Below, piece after piece: positions 1-10,182 of a DNA stretch of 33,873 nucleotides (position 1 is its first letter; each line of letters opens with the position of its first letter). The notes under the pieces are model-generated. The model saw nothing but the letters and a program-made list of their open reading frames with translations, did not search any database and had not been told where the DNA came from. The position numbers and the translations under genes were made by a program. Source of the DNA: Candidatus Omnitrophota bacterium (GTDB lineage: Bacteria > Omnitrophota > Gorgyraeia > Gygaellales > Profunditerraquicolaceae); NCBI GenBank assembly GCA_028712375.1, contig JAQTQG010000014.1, positions 1 through 33,873 of the forward strand. The letters are read 5' to 3'.

Positions 1-791
1 TCTGTCTCTACCGCTAATGCCCCCAGGCTTTTCAAAATTACCTTGGCGTTTTCTTCCACTTTCAGTCCGCGTAAACCCAAACAAATTACCTGTAAATAAG
101 CATAGAAAGTATTCGGAGAAACCGGGATGACCTTCTTAGACATGCTATAAGTAAAAATATCCTCCTTAATAATCACTTCATAATAAACGTTTTCTGCCGG
201 GATATACATCAGGGCAAAATCATAAGTATTTTCAGCCGGTAAAATATATTTTACGGCGATCTCATTAATACGGTTTTTTATGTCCTGAATAAACTTTTTA
301 CGGAAGGATTCTTTACCCTGTTCATCAGGCGCTTCAAGCATCCTCTGAAAATTCTCCAGGCTGAACTTAGCATCTACCGGCACCAGCCGCTCCCCCAGCC
401 GGATCACCGCATCCACAGTGTCTGAACTTTTAAAACGGTATTGCACCTGGTAATGTTCTTTAGGCAGCACCTGGGAAAGTAAATTTTCCAGAAAAGTTTC
501 ACCCATTGACCCGCGGAATTTCGGGGCGCGCAGAAGTTCCTGCAAACTGGAAATATCCTGGCTGATAGCAATAATCTGCTTATTGGTCTGCTCCAGCTTA
601 CCCAGCTGCTCTTTAACATTCCCGAAAGCTTCCGTGGCATTACCCAAATTAGTACCAATAATTTTATTGGCCTCCTGGATAGACTGATTCATCTGATTCA
701 GGCGGTCATTAACCTGAGAGGAAATTTTTAACACTACCGCCAGGATAAACCCGGCTAAGATAAAAAATAATACTGCGGCTAGAATAATCAT
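1..791 (-). CDS. rmuC: RmuC-family DNA recombination protein (partial; C-terminus lies beyond the left edge)
   Basis: Open minus frame from ATG at 791 to the window edge: MIILAAVLFFILAGFILAVVLKISSQVNDRLNQMNQ...SLQELLRAPKFRGSMGETFLENLLSQVLPKEHYQVQYRFKSSDTVDAVIRLGERLVPVDAKFSLENFQRM. TM anchor, coiled coil and RmuC core. Absent from the ORF track because it runs off the edge. Confidence 0.9.
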   Translation of the reverse strand, partial: MIILAAVLFFILAGFILAVVLKISSQVNDRLNQMNQSIQEANKIIGTNLGNATEAFGNVKEQLGKLEQTNKQIIAISQDISSLQELLRAPKFRGSMGETFLENLLSQVLPKEHYQVQYRFKSSDTVDAVIRLGERLVPVDAKFSLENFQRMLEAPDEQGKESFRKKFIQDIKNRINEIAVKYILPAENTYDFALMYIPAENVYYEVIIKEDIFTYSMSKKVIPVSPNTFYAYLQVICLGLRGLKVEENAKVILKSLGALAVET

Positions 792-821
792 AAACTTATT
801 ATACCACTGCGTAGATTTTGA

Positions 822-1541
822 TTAAAGTAAATAATCTTTCTTTATTCTCTTTAAGGAACGAAAAATATTCTTTTTTATATCCGGACAGGTCTTTTCCAAA
901 TTCTGAATAATACGGCCCATACGATGGCGGTTAGAAACAATAGAATGCGGACAAATGCAGGCATCGTGCCCCAATTTTGCCTCTTTGGCAAAACGCTTAA
1001 TCAAAGATTCCCCGACATAAGCCAACGGACGGATCAGAATTATTTTGCCTTTAAACATCTCCTGTTGCGGCCTCATCGTGGATATCTCTCCCCGGAAAAA
1101 TAAATTCAGCAGAAAAGTTTCGGCAATATCATCCATATGGTGCCCCAGAGCAATCTTGGTGCACCCTAATTTATTAGCCGCCATAAACAGCTCTTTTCTG
1201 CGGTTCCAGGAACACCAAAAACAGTTAATTTTACTTTTAGGAGTTTTTTTAAGAATATCCGTTTTGATTATTTTGTATGCGACATTAAGCTTCTTAAAAT
1301 ATTTTTCTAATTTAGCCGCGATGGACTTAGGATAGCCCATATCAATATGGATAGCCACAACATCGTACTTGATCGGCACAAATTTTTTACGGTCTATCAA
1401 TAACCGCAGCAAGGTCAGGCTATCCTTGCCGCCGGAAACCGCAACCGCAATTTTATCTCCGGGGGACAACATCTTATAATCCATAACCGCCCTACCGATC
1501 CCTTTAGAGATATAATACTCAGTACCCTTCAAAATTCCCAT
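822..1541 (-). CDS. TtcA/TtuA-family tRNA 2-thiolation-type adenine nucleotide alpha hydrolase
   Basis: PP-loop SGGKDSLTLL, CFWC motif followed by RR, LGHHMDDIAETFLLNLFF, and C-terminal CICPHS. Confidence 0.8.
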   Translation of the reverse strand: MGILKGTEYYISKGIGRAVMDYKMLSPGDKIAVAVSGGKDSLTLLRLLIDRKKFVPIKYDVVAIHIDMGYPKSIAAKLEKYFKKLNVAYKIIKTDILKKTPKSKINCFWCSWNRRKELFMAANKLGCTKIALGHHMDDIAETFLLNLFFRGEISTMRPQQEMFKGKIILIRPLAYVGESLIKRFAKEAKLGHDACICPHSIVSNRHRMGRIIQNLEKTCPDIKKNIFRSLKRIKKDYLL

Positions 1542-1581
1542 AGGTTTAATTTATTATAAATATATTATGATTGATAGAAAT

Positions 1582-3390
1582 TTACGAAACTCTCTCTGAA
1601 TCAATAACCATCTTGCGGATTTGTTGATTTACCGGATGAACCAAGAGCTCCTCAAGGCTAAGCGGAAGGCGTAACGACCAGTTCTTCGGGCTGATTGTAC
1701 CCGGGACATTAATACGGTATGGGTAGGGATCCCCTTTAAAAATATCCATCAACCCTAAATAATCTCCGATGGAATTAATGCAAAATACCGCCTGGGAACT
1801 TAAAACAAAACTCATAACTCTCGCCAACAACTCATCACTCGCCTCTTCCGTCATTGGACCGGGACAATCCAGAATCTTCCAAAGTTTTTCTTTCTCGGCG
1901 AAAGTATTTTCATAAAGATCAATAAAATCGGCTACTTCTTCCCTTCTTTTACCCAGTTCCCAAAGAAACTTATCCACACAATCAATTTCCTTTCTCCAGC
2001 GCAGGCGTCCGTGAAAAGAAAGCCCCGCATCAAAAAGCTTTACACTTACCCCGGCAAAATCAATCTTACGCTCATTACATTTTCTGATAAATAGCCCCTG
2101 ATCAACCGTACCGGCTTCATACTGCCACCAGGCCTTCCAATTAGTTGTGTCATGAGTAGCCAACATGGCTACTGCCAGCTTCCGGTATTCACCGGGGAGA
2201 AGAAAATCATGCCGATTATTCCAATCCTTTACCCACCGTTGCACATCATTACCGCAAATACCAAAATCCCTAAGGGTATCGATACAGCACTGAGGGATTA
2301 CGCCTAAATCTTCAGCGCAAAGCAGCATGCCGGTATTGCGCACAAGAACATCCAAAATCTTACGCCCATGCTCATCCCAAAGCTGCTCATTAAATGGATC
2401 AAAAACCCCGTTAATCCCCTGGTTCTCTTCCAGGTCATTATACGGGATACTCCAGATACGAAATAGCCCAACCACATGATCAATACGTAAAATATTATAA
2501 AACTCCTGCGCGTATTTTAATTTTTCTTTTATATAACGGTATCCGTCGCTGGCGATTGCACCCCAATTATATGTCGGCATTCCCCAGCGCTGGCCTTGCG
2601 CCGCATACATATCCGGAGGGGCTCCGGCGGCAAAATCCAGCTTAAAGAAACCCGGATGGCTCCAGACATCCGCGCTGTCCCGCGAAACCAAAACCGGCAA
2701 ATCGCCTTTAATAAAAACATTTTTGGCGGCAGCATAAACACTCGCCTCTTTAAACTGCTTGAACAACACCCATTGCAGCCACATCTGAAAAGTTACCGCT
2801 TCAATATTATCCTGCTGGAACTGCCTTAAAGCCTCCGGCTGACGATTTTTGAAAACACCCTCCCATTCATACCAGGGTTTACCCTGATGGCATTCTTTTA
2901 AAACTTTAAACAAGGCAAAATCCGGCAACCAATAAGCATTGCTGCGCTGAAACTCTTCAAAATCCAAAGCTTCAGACAGGTCTGTTTTTAAATAAACATC
3001 CAAAAGCAGTTTTAGCTTTTTTTCTTTTAACCGGTAATCCACATGAGCGGGTTCAACAGGAAAAGCGTCAAATTTCTTTCCGGCAATCTCCGGAAAATCT
3101 TTTAAAGAAATATAGGAGGGCTCTAAAGCAAATGAGCTGACCGCGTCATAAGGGCAAAAAAGCGCTCCCACTTCGTTCATTGGTAAAAGCTGGACAATAG
3201 AATTAGCGGTTGATTTTGCCCAATCAATAACCAGTTTCAGATCATCCAAATCCCCAATGCCGTAGCTATTTTTAGAATAAACGGTAAACAAAGGAATTAA
3301 TACCCCGGCACGTTTTCCAAAACCAACACGCTCCCAATTAACTCCGGATATAGTGTTAGTAAGATAGTCTTTAAGATTAATCCCTGGCAT
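1582..3390 (-). CDS. malQ: 4-alpha-glucanotransferase (amylomaltase, GH77)
   Basis: RAGVLIPLFTVYSKNSYGIGDLDDLK, LRIDHVVGLFRIWSIP, LLCAEDLGVIPQ, MLATHDTTNWKAWW motifs. Confidence 0.93.
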   Translation of the reverse strand: MPGINLKDYLTNTISGVNWERVGFGKRAGVLIPLFTVYSKNSYGIGDLDDLKLVIDWAKSTANSIVQLLPMNEVGALFCPYDAVSSFALEPSYISLKDFPEIAGKKFDAFPVEPAHVDYRLKEKKLKLLLDVYLKTDLSEALDFEEFQRSNAYWLPDFALFKVLKECHQGKPWYEWEGVFKNRQPEALRQFQQDNIEAVTFQMWLQWVLFKQFKEASVYAAAKNVFIKGDLPVLVSRDSADVWSHPGFFKLDFAAGAPPDMYAAQGQRWGMPTYNWGAIASDGYRYIKEKLKYAQEFYNILRIDHVVGLFRIWSIPYNDLEENQGINGVFDPFNEQLWDEHGRKILDVLVRNTGMLLCAEDLGVIPQCCIDTLRDFGICGNDVQRWVKDWNNRHDFLLPGEYRKLAVAMLATHDTTNWKAWWQYEAGTVDQGLFIRKCNERKIDFAGVSVKLFDAGLSFHGRLRWRKEIDCVDKFLWELGKRREEVADFIDLYENTFAEKEKLWKILDCPGPMTEEASDELLARVMSFVLSSQAVFCINSIGDYLGLMDIFKGDPYPYRINVPGTISPKNWSLRLPLSLEELLVHPVNQQIRKMVIDSERVS

Positions 3391-3421
3391 ATTAGTTATT
3401 TTACAATTGCGGAGAATATTG

Positions 3422-4240
3422 CTATCTCCCAGATATCGGAAGAATTAAAGGAATTATTTTATCCGCCCAGAATAAACTGACTAAAGCAGCAATTGAAAGA
3501 AACGGGCCATAAGGTATTGTATGGTCCTTTTTGGCAACTAAATTGATAACTCCGAAAACGATGCCTATAAACGGCGCCAGGAAAAAAGTCAAAATCGCTA
3601 CCGGCCAACCCGCAAAAGCACCAATCATCGCCAACAGCTTTACATCCCCTCCCCCCATTGATTCAGTCTCCCCGTTAATCGCCGGGCGCTTAAGCCACTT
3701 AAAATAAACCAGGTCAAAAAGTACCCCGGTTAAATAAATAATCCCTCCGCCGACAATTATCCCGGATACGGATTTTAACATAGGCACAAAGGTAAATTTT
3801 AGCGGATTAAAAGTAAAACCCGTAATAGAAACCATAATTAAACCAAGGATCATGCCTCCCACAGAGACTTCATCCGGTATAATCCGGTAAGCGATATCCA
3901 CAAAAGTAGCAATAATCAACCCCCACAGCATCACCATATACAGAAAAAACTCAAAACTTAAACCGAGGCGGTCAAAAAGCGCCACCATCAACAATGCAGT
4001 CAACAGCTCAACCAAAGGATAGCGCAGGGAAATTTTTTCCTTACAGAAACGGCAGCGCCCCCTAAGCAGGATAAAACTTAAAAAAGGAATATTATCATAA
4101 CCCGGAATACGCTTCTGGCATTTCGGGCAATGTGAACGCGGCCAGACTACCGATTCATTCTTAGGCATCCGGTGTATGCAGACGTTTAAAAAACTACCCA
4201 CGATAGAACCAAAAACAAAAACAATTATCCTGGCAATCAT
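3422..4240 (-). CDS. Type IV prepilin peptidase (A24, with methyltransferase-type Cys motif)
   Basis: GSFLNVCIHRMPK, CPKC...CRFC zinc motif, DIAYRIIPDE and MGGGDVKLLAMIGAF motifs. Confidence 0.93.
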   Translation of the reverse strand: MIARIIVFVFGSIVGSFLNVCIHRMPKNESVVWPRSHCPKCQKRIPGYDNIPFLSFILLRGRCRFCKEKISLRYPLVELLTALLMVALFDRLGLSFEFFLYMVMLWGLIIATFVDIAYRIIPDEVSVGGMILGLIMVSITGFTFNPLKFTFVPMLKSVSGIIVGGGIIYLTGVLFDLVYFKWLKRPAINGETESMGGGDVKLLAMIGAFAGWPVAILTFFLAPFIGIVFGVINLVAKKDHTIPYGPFLSIAALVSLFWADKIIPLILPISGR

Positions 4241-5130
4241 TTGCTCATCACTCCTTTCAAAAGCGCTTTTTTCATAGCTTCAACCGGAGGCTGCCTGCCG
4301 CTAAAATGTTTAAAAGCAAAAACACCCTGATATAAAAGCATTCCCAGCCCATTGGAAAAATTTAACTTACATTCTTTCGCTAAAGAAATTAATTTTGTCT
4401 CAAACGGGCTGTAAATAAGATCATAAACGAACAACCCGGGATGTAAATCTCCGCAGGTAAACAAGCAGGGATCAACCTGGCGCATCCCCACTGGAGAAGC
4501 ATTAACCAGCAAATCTTTATCTGCCAAAGCCAAATCCTCCAAACAACTAACCACATCAAACTTAGTTTTTGGAAAGCTGGAATTCAACTTCTTAAAAAGG
4601 CTCAAACTTTTGAATTTATCAATATCATAAATACAAAGCTGGGCAACTTTCATTTTAGCCAACGCAAAGCTGACTGCTTTAGCCGCTCCTCCTGCTCCAA
4701 CCAAAGCCACCTTCTTAGGCTTAAGCTTTAATTCTTTAAGATGCGCCATAAATCCCAGGTAGTCCGTATTAAAACCTTTTAGCCTACCGGATTTATCCAC
4801 AACTACCGTATTGGCTGCCCCGATTTCTTTTACACCCAAAGATTTACTACTCAAAAAAGCAAGGATTTCTTCTTTATAAGGATAGGTAACATTGAAACCA
4901 TAGATATTCTTCTGCTTCAGGCTGCCCAAAAACCCGCTAAGCTGGCCAGGCTTCAACTCGAATAATTTATATTTGGCTTTTATCTTCAGCGCAGAAAATG
5001 CAGCATTGTGCATGCAAGGAGAGAGGCTGTGCTTGACAGGAAAACCTACTAAACCGTATACCCTCGCGCCAATTGCCTTCTCTTTCTTATTACGATTGGT
5101 ATGAGAATAAAATCCCGGCCTTAAAGTCAT
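4237..5130 (-). CDS. aroE: Shikimate dehydrogenase
   Basis: GLVGFPVKHSLSPCMHNAAF, FNVTYPYKEEI, GAANTVV, GFNTDYLGF, VGAGGAAKAV; start overlaps leuA stop (ATGA). Confidence 0.94.
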   Translation of the reverse strand: MTLRPGFYSHTNRNKKEKAIGARVYGLVGFPVKHSLSPCMHNAAFSALKIKAKYKLFELKPGQLSGFLGSLKQKNIYGFNVTYPYKEEILAFLSSKSLGVKEIGAANTVVVDKSGRLKGFNTDYLGFMAHLKELKLKPKKVALVGAGGAAKAVSFALAKMKVAQLCIYDIDKFKSLSLFKKLNSSFPKTKFDVVSCLEDLALADKDLLVNASPVGMRQVDPCLFTCGDLHPGLFVYDLIYSPFETKLISLAKECKLNFSNGLGMLLYQGVFAFKHFSGRQPPVEAMKKALLKGVMSK

Positions 5131-6638
5131 TTATGATCTAATTTGTTTACGGCATCGATATACGCCTTAACCGCCGCTTCCACAATGTCCGTACTTGAAC
5201 CCCGGCCGTTTACAACATAACCGGAAACCTTCAGCTTAAGGCTTACCTGGCCCAAAGCATCCTTCCCGGAGGTAACTGCCTCAAGGCGAAAATCCTCTAA
5301 CTTAGCTTTATATCCGGTAATTTTATCGATCGCTTTAAAACAAGCATCTACCGGCCCATCACCCGATGAAACTCCGGAAAGATTTTTGCCGGCCTTCATC
5401 AATACTACTTGTGCTTTAGGCTGGATTTTGGTCCCGGAATTAATCTCAAAACTATTCAGCGTCCAAACCGGCTTAATTACCCGCACCTCATCCTCAACAA
5501 TAATCCTTAAATCATCATCAAAGATATCTTTCTTTTTATCCGCTACTTCCTTAAAACGCTCAAAAGCTTTATTGAGTTGCTGTTCATTAAGATAAAACCC
5601 GAGAGTTTTTAACCTATCCCTAAAAGCATGCCTGCCGGAATGCTTGCCCAGGATCAATTGGCTGTCAGCAATACCCACATCATGCGGGTCCATAATTTCA
5701 TAGGTAATCCGTTTTTTTAAAATCGCGTCCTGATGAATACCGGACTCATGGGCGAAAGCATTTTTGCCGACGATGGCCTTATTTGGAGGCACAACAAAAT
5801 TAGTCAATTTACTTACCAGCCGGGAAGTGCGGTAAATTTCCCTGGTGTTAATATTGGTATAAAAATTACCAAAAACATCCTTGCGCGTTTTCATCGCCAT
5901 CACTATTTCTTCCAAAGAAGCATTACCCGCGCGTTCCCCGATCCCGTTAATCGTACAATGCACCTGGCGCGCTCCGGCCAAAACCGCAGACAAAGAATTG
6001 GCTGTAGCCAAACCTAAATCATTGTGGCAATGGGTAGCAATAACCGCTTTATTGATATTCGGGACATTATTTATAATATCGGTAATCAAAGCGTAAACTT
6101 CCTGAGGATAGCTATATCCGACTGTATCGGGGATATTAATGGTGCGCGCACCTTCTTTAATCGCCATTTCAACCATCCGAAATAAAAAATCCTTATCTGT
6201 GCGGGTAGCATCTTCCGGAGAGAACTCAACATCAGCGCAGAACTTCTTGGCCTGCCGGATAGAATCTTTAGCAATACTAGCTATTTCATCTTCAGCTTTC
6301 TTAAATTTATATTTTAAGTGGATTTTAGAGGTCGCCAGAAAAAGATGCACCCGCGGATGCCTGGCTTTCTTGACAGATTCGCCGGCACGTTCGATATCCT
6401 TATAAATACAGCGGGCAAGAGCGCAAACCGAACCTTTTTTAATTAACTTTGCAATCGCACTTACCGCCGCAAAGTCATCCGGAGAAGCAACCGGAAAACC
6501 TGCTTCAATGATATCCACCCCCAGCCTTTCCAGCTGGCTGGCTACTTCCAGTTTCTGAAAACTGGTTAATGCCGCTCCCGGAGCCTGCTCCCCATCCCTT
6601 AAAGTTGTATCAAGTATAATTATCTTTTCCATATTCAC
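5127..6638 (-). CDS. leuA: 2-isopropylmalate synthase
   Basis: [80 protein letters not shown]-terminal LeuA allosteric domain. First M is a GTG; ATG two codons later is also plausible. Confidence 0.94.
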   Translation of the reverse strand: MNMEKIIILDTTLRDGEQAPGAALTSFQKLEVASQLERLGVDIIEAGFPVASPDDFAAVSAIAKLIKKGSVCALARCIYKDIERAGESVKKARHPRVHLFLATSKIHLKYKFKKAEDEIASIAKDSIRQAKKFCADVEFSPEDATRTDKDFLFRMVEMAIKEGARTINIPDTVGYSYPQEVYALITDIINNVPNINKAVIATHCHNDLGLATANSLSAVLAGARQVHCTINGIGERAGNASLEEIVMAMKTRKDVFGNFYTNINTREIYRTSRLVSKLTNFVVPPNKAIVGKNAFAHESGIHQDAILKKRITYEIMDPHDVGIADSQLILGKHSGRHAFRDRLKTLGFYLNEQQLNKAFERFKEVADKKKDIFDDDLRIIVEDEVRVIKPVWTLNSFEINSGTKIQPKAQVVLMKAGKNLSGVSSGDGPVDACFKAIDKITGYKAKLEDFRLEAVTSGKDALGQVSLKLKVSGYVVNGRGSSTDIVEAAVKAYIDAVNKLDHK

Positions 6639-6648
6639 ACTCTACTCT

Positions 6649-6772
6649 AAAAAATAGTAAATTTTGCTTCAAAATAACGCGGGTGACGACGGTTGATCCT
6701 TTGGAGGCAATTGCCGACAAAGGGCAACCGTCGGCAGGACCCGCGCATTAAATCTAGAATTTACTATTTTTT
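6649..6772. repeat. Nested inverted repeat upstream of leuA
   Basis: AAAAAATAGTAAATT(6649-6663)/AATTTACTATTTTTT(6758-6772); CGCGGGT(6678-6684)/ACCCGCG(6739-6745); GACGGTTG(6688-6695)/CAACCGTC(6725-6732); CCTTT/AAAGG; GGCAATTGCC at the tip. Confidence 0.85.
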
Positions 6773-6782
6773 ACTTCTTCTC

Positions 6783-6834
6783 CCCCGCGTAAACATCTGG
6801 AAAATCTCTTCGATATTTTCCAGATACGCGTGGG
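6783..6834. repeat. Hairpin in the ilvC-leuA spacer
   Basis: ATCTGGAAAAT(6795-6805)/ATTTTCCAGAT(6815-6825) flanked by CCCCGCGTA / TACGCGTGGG. Confidence 0.8.
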
Positions 6835-6851
6835 ATAAATTCGCGCAACAA

Positions 6852-6930
6852 GCGCGTACTTGCGCAATTCAAGTTAGCGCAAGGTACGCGCATTAACTTA
6901 CTCACACTAGCGTGTTCGTAAGTTAAGCGC
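6852..6930. repeat. Tandem hairpins including a CTAG-loop hairpin, adjacent to the ilvC stop
   Basis: GCGCGTACTTGCGC(6852-6865)/GCGCAAGgTACGCGC(6877-6891); TTAACTTAC(6893-6901)/GTAAGTTAA(6918-6926), loop TCACACTAGCGTGTTC, flanked by GCGC. Confidence 0.85.
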
Positions 6931-7920
6931 TCATTTAATCCAAGGCATCATCTCTCTTAATTGCTTGCCTACTTTCTCAATTAAGTGATCATCCCCGGCT
7001 TTAATTAAGCTATCAAAATTCTTGCGTCCGGTTTCATTCTCTTTAATCCACTCTTTGGCGAATTTTCCGGTTTTAATCTCTTTCAAAATCTTCTGCATCT
7101 CTTTACGTGTTTTTTGCGTAATAATCCTGGGTCCGCGGGTTAAATCGCCATAACAGGCAGTGTTGGAAACTCCCCTGCGCATACCTGAAATACCGCGCTC
7201 TTGAATAAGATCCGTAATTAATTTTAACTCGTGCAAAACTTCAAAATAAGCAATCTCCGGCTGATAACCTGCGTCAATCAAAGTATCAAAACCTGCCTTG
7301 ATCAACTCACTTACTCCGCCGCAAAGTACTGCCTGTTCACCGAAGAGGTCAGTTTCTGTTTCTTCGTCAAAAGTAGTCTCGATTACGCCGGCGGTAGTAG
7401 CTTTTAAACCCTTAGCATATGCTAATGCTAAATCTTTAGCCTGTCCGCTGGCATCCTGATAAATAGCAATTAATGAAGGCACACCTTTGCCTTCTTCATA
7501 CATCTTTCTTACCAAAGCGCCCGGCCCCTTCGGAGCAACCATGAATACATCCACATTTTTCGGAGGCTTAATCTGCTTAAAACGGATATTGAATCCATGA
7601 GAAAAACAAAGCGCTTTGCCTTTTTTCAAATTCGGCTTGATTGACTCGTTATAAACCTTAGCCTGCACATGGTCCTGGGTAAGGATTTGAATGATATCCG
7701 CGGCTTTGGCTGCTTCGGCTGCGCTTACCGGAGTAAAACCGTCCTGCTTGGCCTGCGCAAAATTAGGGGTTCCTTCCATTTCAGAAACCACCACTCTTAC
7801 TCCTGAATCGCGTAAACATAAAGATTGGCCGCGGCCCTGAATCCCGTAACCGATAATTGCCACCGTCTTATCTTTTAATAAATTTAAATCCGCGTCTTTA
7901 TCATAATAAATCTTTGCCAT
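6931..7920 (-). CDS. ilvC: Ketol-acid reductoisomerase
   Basis: [82 protein letters not shown]. Confidence 0.96.
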   Translation of the reverse strand: MAKIYYDKDADLNLLKDKTVAIIGYGIQGRGQSLCLRDSGVRVVVSEMEGTPNFAQAKQDGFTPVSAAEAAKAADIIQILTQDHVQAKVYNESIKPNLKKGKALCFSHGFNIRFKQIKPPKNVDVFMVAPKGPGALVRKMYEEGKGVPSLIAIYQDASGQAKDLALAYAKGLKATTAGVIETTFDEETETDLFGEQAVLCGGVSELIKAGFDTLIDAGYQPEIAYFEVLHELKLITDLIQERGISGMRRGVSNTACYGDLTRGPRIITQKTRKEMQKILKEIKTGKFAKEWIKENETGRKNFDSLIKAGDDHLIEKVGKQLREMMPWIK

Positions 7921-7955
7921 CTGTTATCCTCTCTGCCCATAAGGGCGTTTTCTAA

Positions 7956-8426
7956 TTATTCAATTGCCAGCTTTCCTGTTCTGATTAACTCTTTAACTCC
8001 GAACTTATTAAGTTCTTCTAGAAGCGCTTTAATTTGCTGCTGGTCACCCACTGCCTCGACAATCGCAGTATCCGCTTTATGTTGCACAATTTTTCCAACA
8101 AACTTTTTAAAAATTGCTTCCAGCTTAGGCAGGTCTTTTGGCTGATAATTTATCTTCGCCAAAACCAATTCCCGGTCAATATGCTCCTTTTTGGTAAAAT
8201 CCGTGACCGTGATTACATCAATTAATTTATTCAGCTGTTTATTGATTTGTTCTAAAACTTTCTCATCTTTAGCATCCACTACAATCGTCATATAAGAAAC
8301 GCAGGGGTCTAAAGTTTCACTAACCGCCAAAGATGCAATATTATAACCTCTGGCGCTAAAGAGCCCGGCAACCCTGGCTAACACGCCGAATTTATTTTCT
8401 ACTAACACCGAAATTGTATGCTTCAT
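7956..8426 (-). CDS. ilvN: Acetolactate synthase small (regulatory) subunit
   Basis: ACT domain HTISVLVENKFGVLARVAGLFSARGYNIASLAVS; located directly downstream of the large subunit. Confidence 0.93.
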   Translation of the reverse strand: MKHTISVLVENKFGVLARVAGLFSARGYNIASLAVSETLDPCVSYMTIVVDAKDEKVLEQINKQLNKLIDVITVTDFTKKEHIDRELVLAKINYQPKDLPKLEAIFKKFVGKIVQHKADTAIVEAVGDQQQIKALLEELNKFGVKELIRTGKLAIE

Positions 8427-8505
8427 CCCGCACCTTCTCCTTAATTCAATTCTCCGATTTAAAATTTCCGCACTATCTATTATTTAATAAAAGAAGGTGC
8501 GGGAT
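8425..8505. repeat. Family-B inverted repeat spanning the ilvB-ilvN junction
   Basis: ATCCCGCACCTTCT(8425-8438)/AGAAGGTGCGGGAT(8492-8505), 14-bp perfect; the ilvN start codon lies in one arm. Confidence 0.85.
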
Positions 8506-8508
8506 TCA

Positions 8509-10182
8509 TTACGCCAGGCCTCCGATAATATTATTAATTGCCTCTCCGGCAGGCACCATCGGAAAGACATTTTCCTCTTCCTCAACGTGAAAATCAATAA
8601 AAACTGTATTATCGGTTTTAATCGCGCGCTCTAAAGCCGGCTTAACCTCTTCTTTTTTAGTCACCCGGATGCCCACCGCTCCATAACTTTCGGCAAGTTT
8701 TACAAAATCCGGGCTGGTGATCGGAGTATAAGAATAGCGGCGTTTATAAAAAAGCTCCTGCCACTGGCGCACCATCCCCAGATATCCGTTATTTAAAATA
8801 GCAACCTTAACATTGATTTTATTAGCCACGCAAGTACCCAGCTCCTGAATATTCATTTGTATCGAACCGTCGCCGGCAATATTGAAAACTGTTTTTTCCG
8901 GACGGCCGAGTTTTGCTCCGATAGAAGCCGGAAAACCGAAACCCATCGTCCCTAAACCGCCGGAGGAAATAAAAGTACGGGGCTTGGTATAATTAAACCA
9001 CTGCGCCGCCCACATCTGATGCTGCCCGACTTCAGTGCAAATAATGGCATCCCCGCCGGTTACCTCGTCAATCTGCTGGATAACATATTGTGGCAGGATT
9101 TTTCCTTTATCTTTATGCCCCATCGGATATTTCTTTTTTAAAGCATCCACGTGTTTTAGCCATTCATCAATTTCCAAACTGTGTTTGATTTCCTGCAAAA
9201 GCTCAATCAGCACCTGCTTTAGATCTCCGACAATCGGAACATCAACATGCACATTCTTACTGATTGAAGAAGGATCAATATCCACATGAATTACTTTAGC
9301 GTTAGGAGCAAACACATCTAATCTGCCGGTCACCCGGTCATCGAAACGTGCGCCAAGAGCAATAATCAAATCTGACTCCATAATACTATGGTTGGCATAG
9401 GCTGTTCCATGCATACCTAACATACCCAATGATTGTTTATGCTTGGAAGGAAAAGCACCTATCCCCATCAAAGTCCAGGTCACCGGACAGCCGATTTTTT
9501 CCGCCAATTCCAATAATTCAAAAGACGCTCCCGAAAGAATAACACCACCACCTATATAAAGTACCGGCTTCTTGGCTTCCATAATCATTTTGGCCGCGCG
9601 CTTAATCTGTCCGGGGTGGCCGGAAAGTTTCGGATTATAGCTTCTAAGTTTTATTTCATCCGGCCAGATAAATTCAGCTTGAGTAACCTGCACATCTTTC
9701 GGTAAATCAATAAGCACCGGGCCTGGACGGCCGGTTGAAGCAATATAAAAAGCCTCTCTTACTATCCTGGCTAAATCCTTGATATCTTTAACTAAATAAT
9801 TATGCTTAGTAACCGGCCGGGTTATACCGGTAATGTCGGCTTCCTGGAAAGCATCATTACCGATTAATGCCGTAGGGACCTGCCCGGTGATCGCGACCAT
9901 CGGAATAGAATCCATATAAGCATTGGCAATCCCGGTCACTAAATTCGTTGCTCCCGGTCCGCTGGTAGCCAGACAAACGCCCACCTTGCCCGTTACGCGG
10001 GCATAGCCATCAGCAGCATGCGCTGCCCCCTGCTCATGGCGGGTAAGAATAAACTTAAATCCTTCGTAGCCATAAAGAGCGTCGAAAGTAGGAAGAATCT
10101 GGCCTCCGGGATAACCGAAAACCACCTCCACCCCTTCACGTTTTAAGCACTCTAAAAGTATTTGCGAACCAGTCATTTTCAT
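8509..10182 (-). CDS. ilvB: Acetolactate synthase large subunit
   Basis: ThDP enzyme: [63 protein letters not shown]. Confidence 0.96.
   Translation of the reverse strand: MKMTGSQILLECLKREGVEVVFGYPGGQILPTFDALYGYEGFKFILTRHEQGAAHAADGYARVTGKVGVCLATSGPGATNLVTGIANAYMDSIPMVAITGQVPTALIGNDAFQEADITGITRPVTKHNYLVKDIKDLARIVREAFYIASTGRPGPVLIDLPKDVQVTQAEFIWPDEIKLRSYNPKLSGHPGQIKRAAKMIMEAKKPVLYIGGGVILSGASFELLELAEKIGCPVTWTLMGIGAFPSKHKQSLGMLGMHGTAYANHSIMESDLIIALGARFDDRVTGRLDVFAPNAKVIHVDIDPSSISKNVHVDVPIVGDLKQVLIELLQEIKHSLEIDEWLKHVDALKKKYPMGHKDKGKILPQYVIQQIDEVTGGDAIICTEVGQHQMWAAQWFNYTKPRTFISSGGLGTMGFGFPASIGAKLGRPEKTVFNIAGDGSIQMNIQELGTCVANKINVKVAILNNGYLGMVRQWQELFYKRRYSYTPITSPDFVKLAESYGAVGIRVTKKEEVKPALERAIKTDNTVFIDFHVEEEENVFPMVPAGEAINNIIGGLA

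Noticed and set aside
404-658. 84-aa minus-strand ORF in the track
   Set aside because: Out-of-frame ORF within rmuC; the true frame is open from 791 to the window edge.
3422-6638. Unusual fusion or overlap of leuA-aroE-pilD
   Set aside because: These are standard 4-nt ATGA overlaps typical of translational coupling.
6693-6896. 67-aa plus ORF in the ilvC-leuA spacer
   Set aside because: Composed of translated palindromes with no protein-like conservation pattern.
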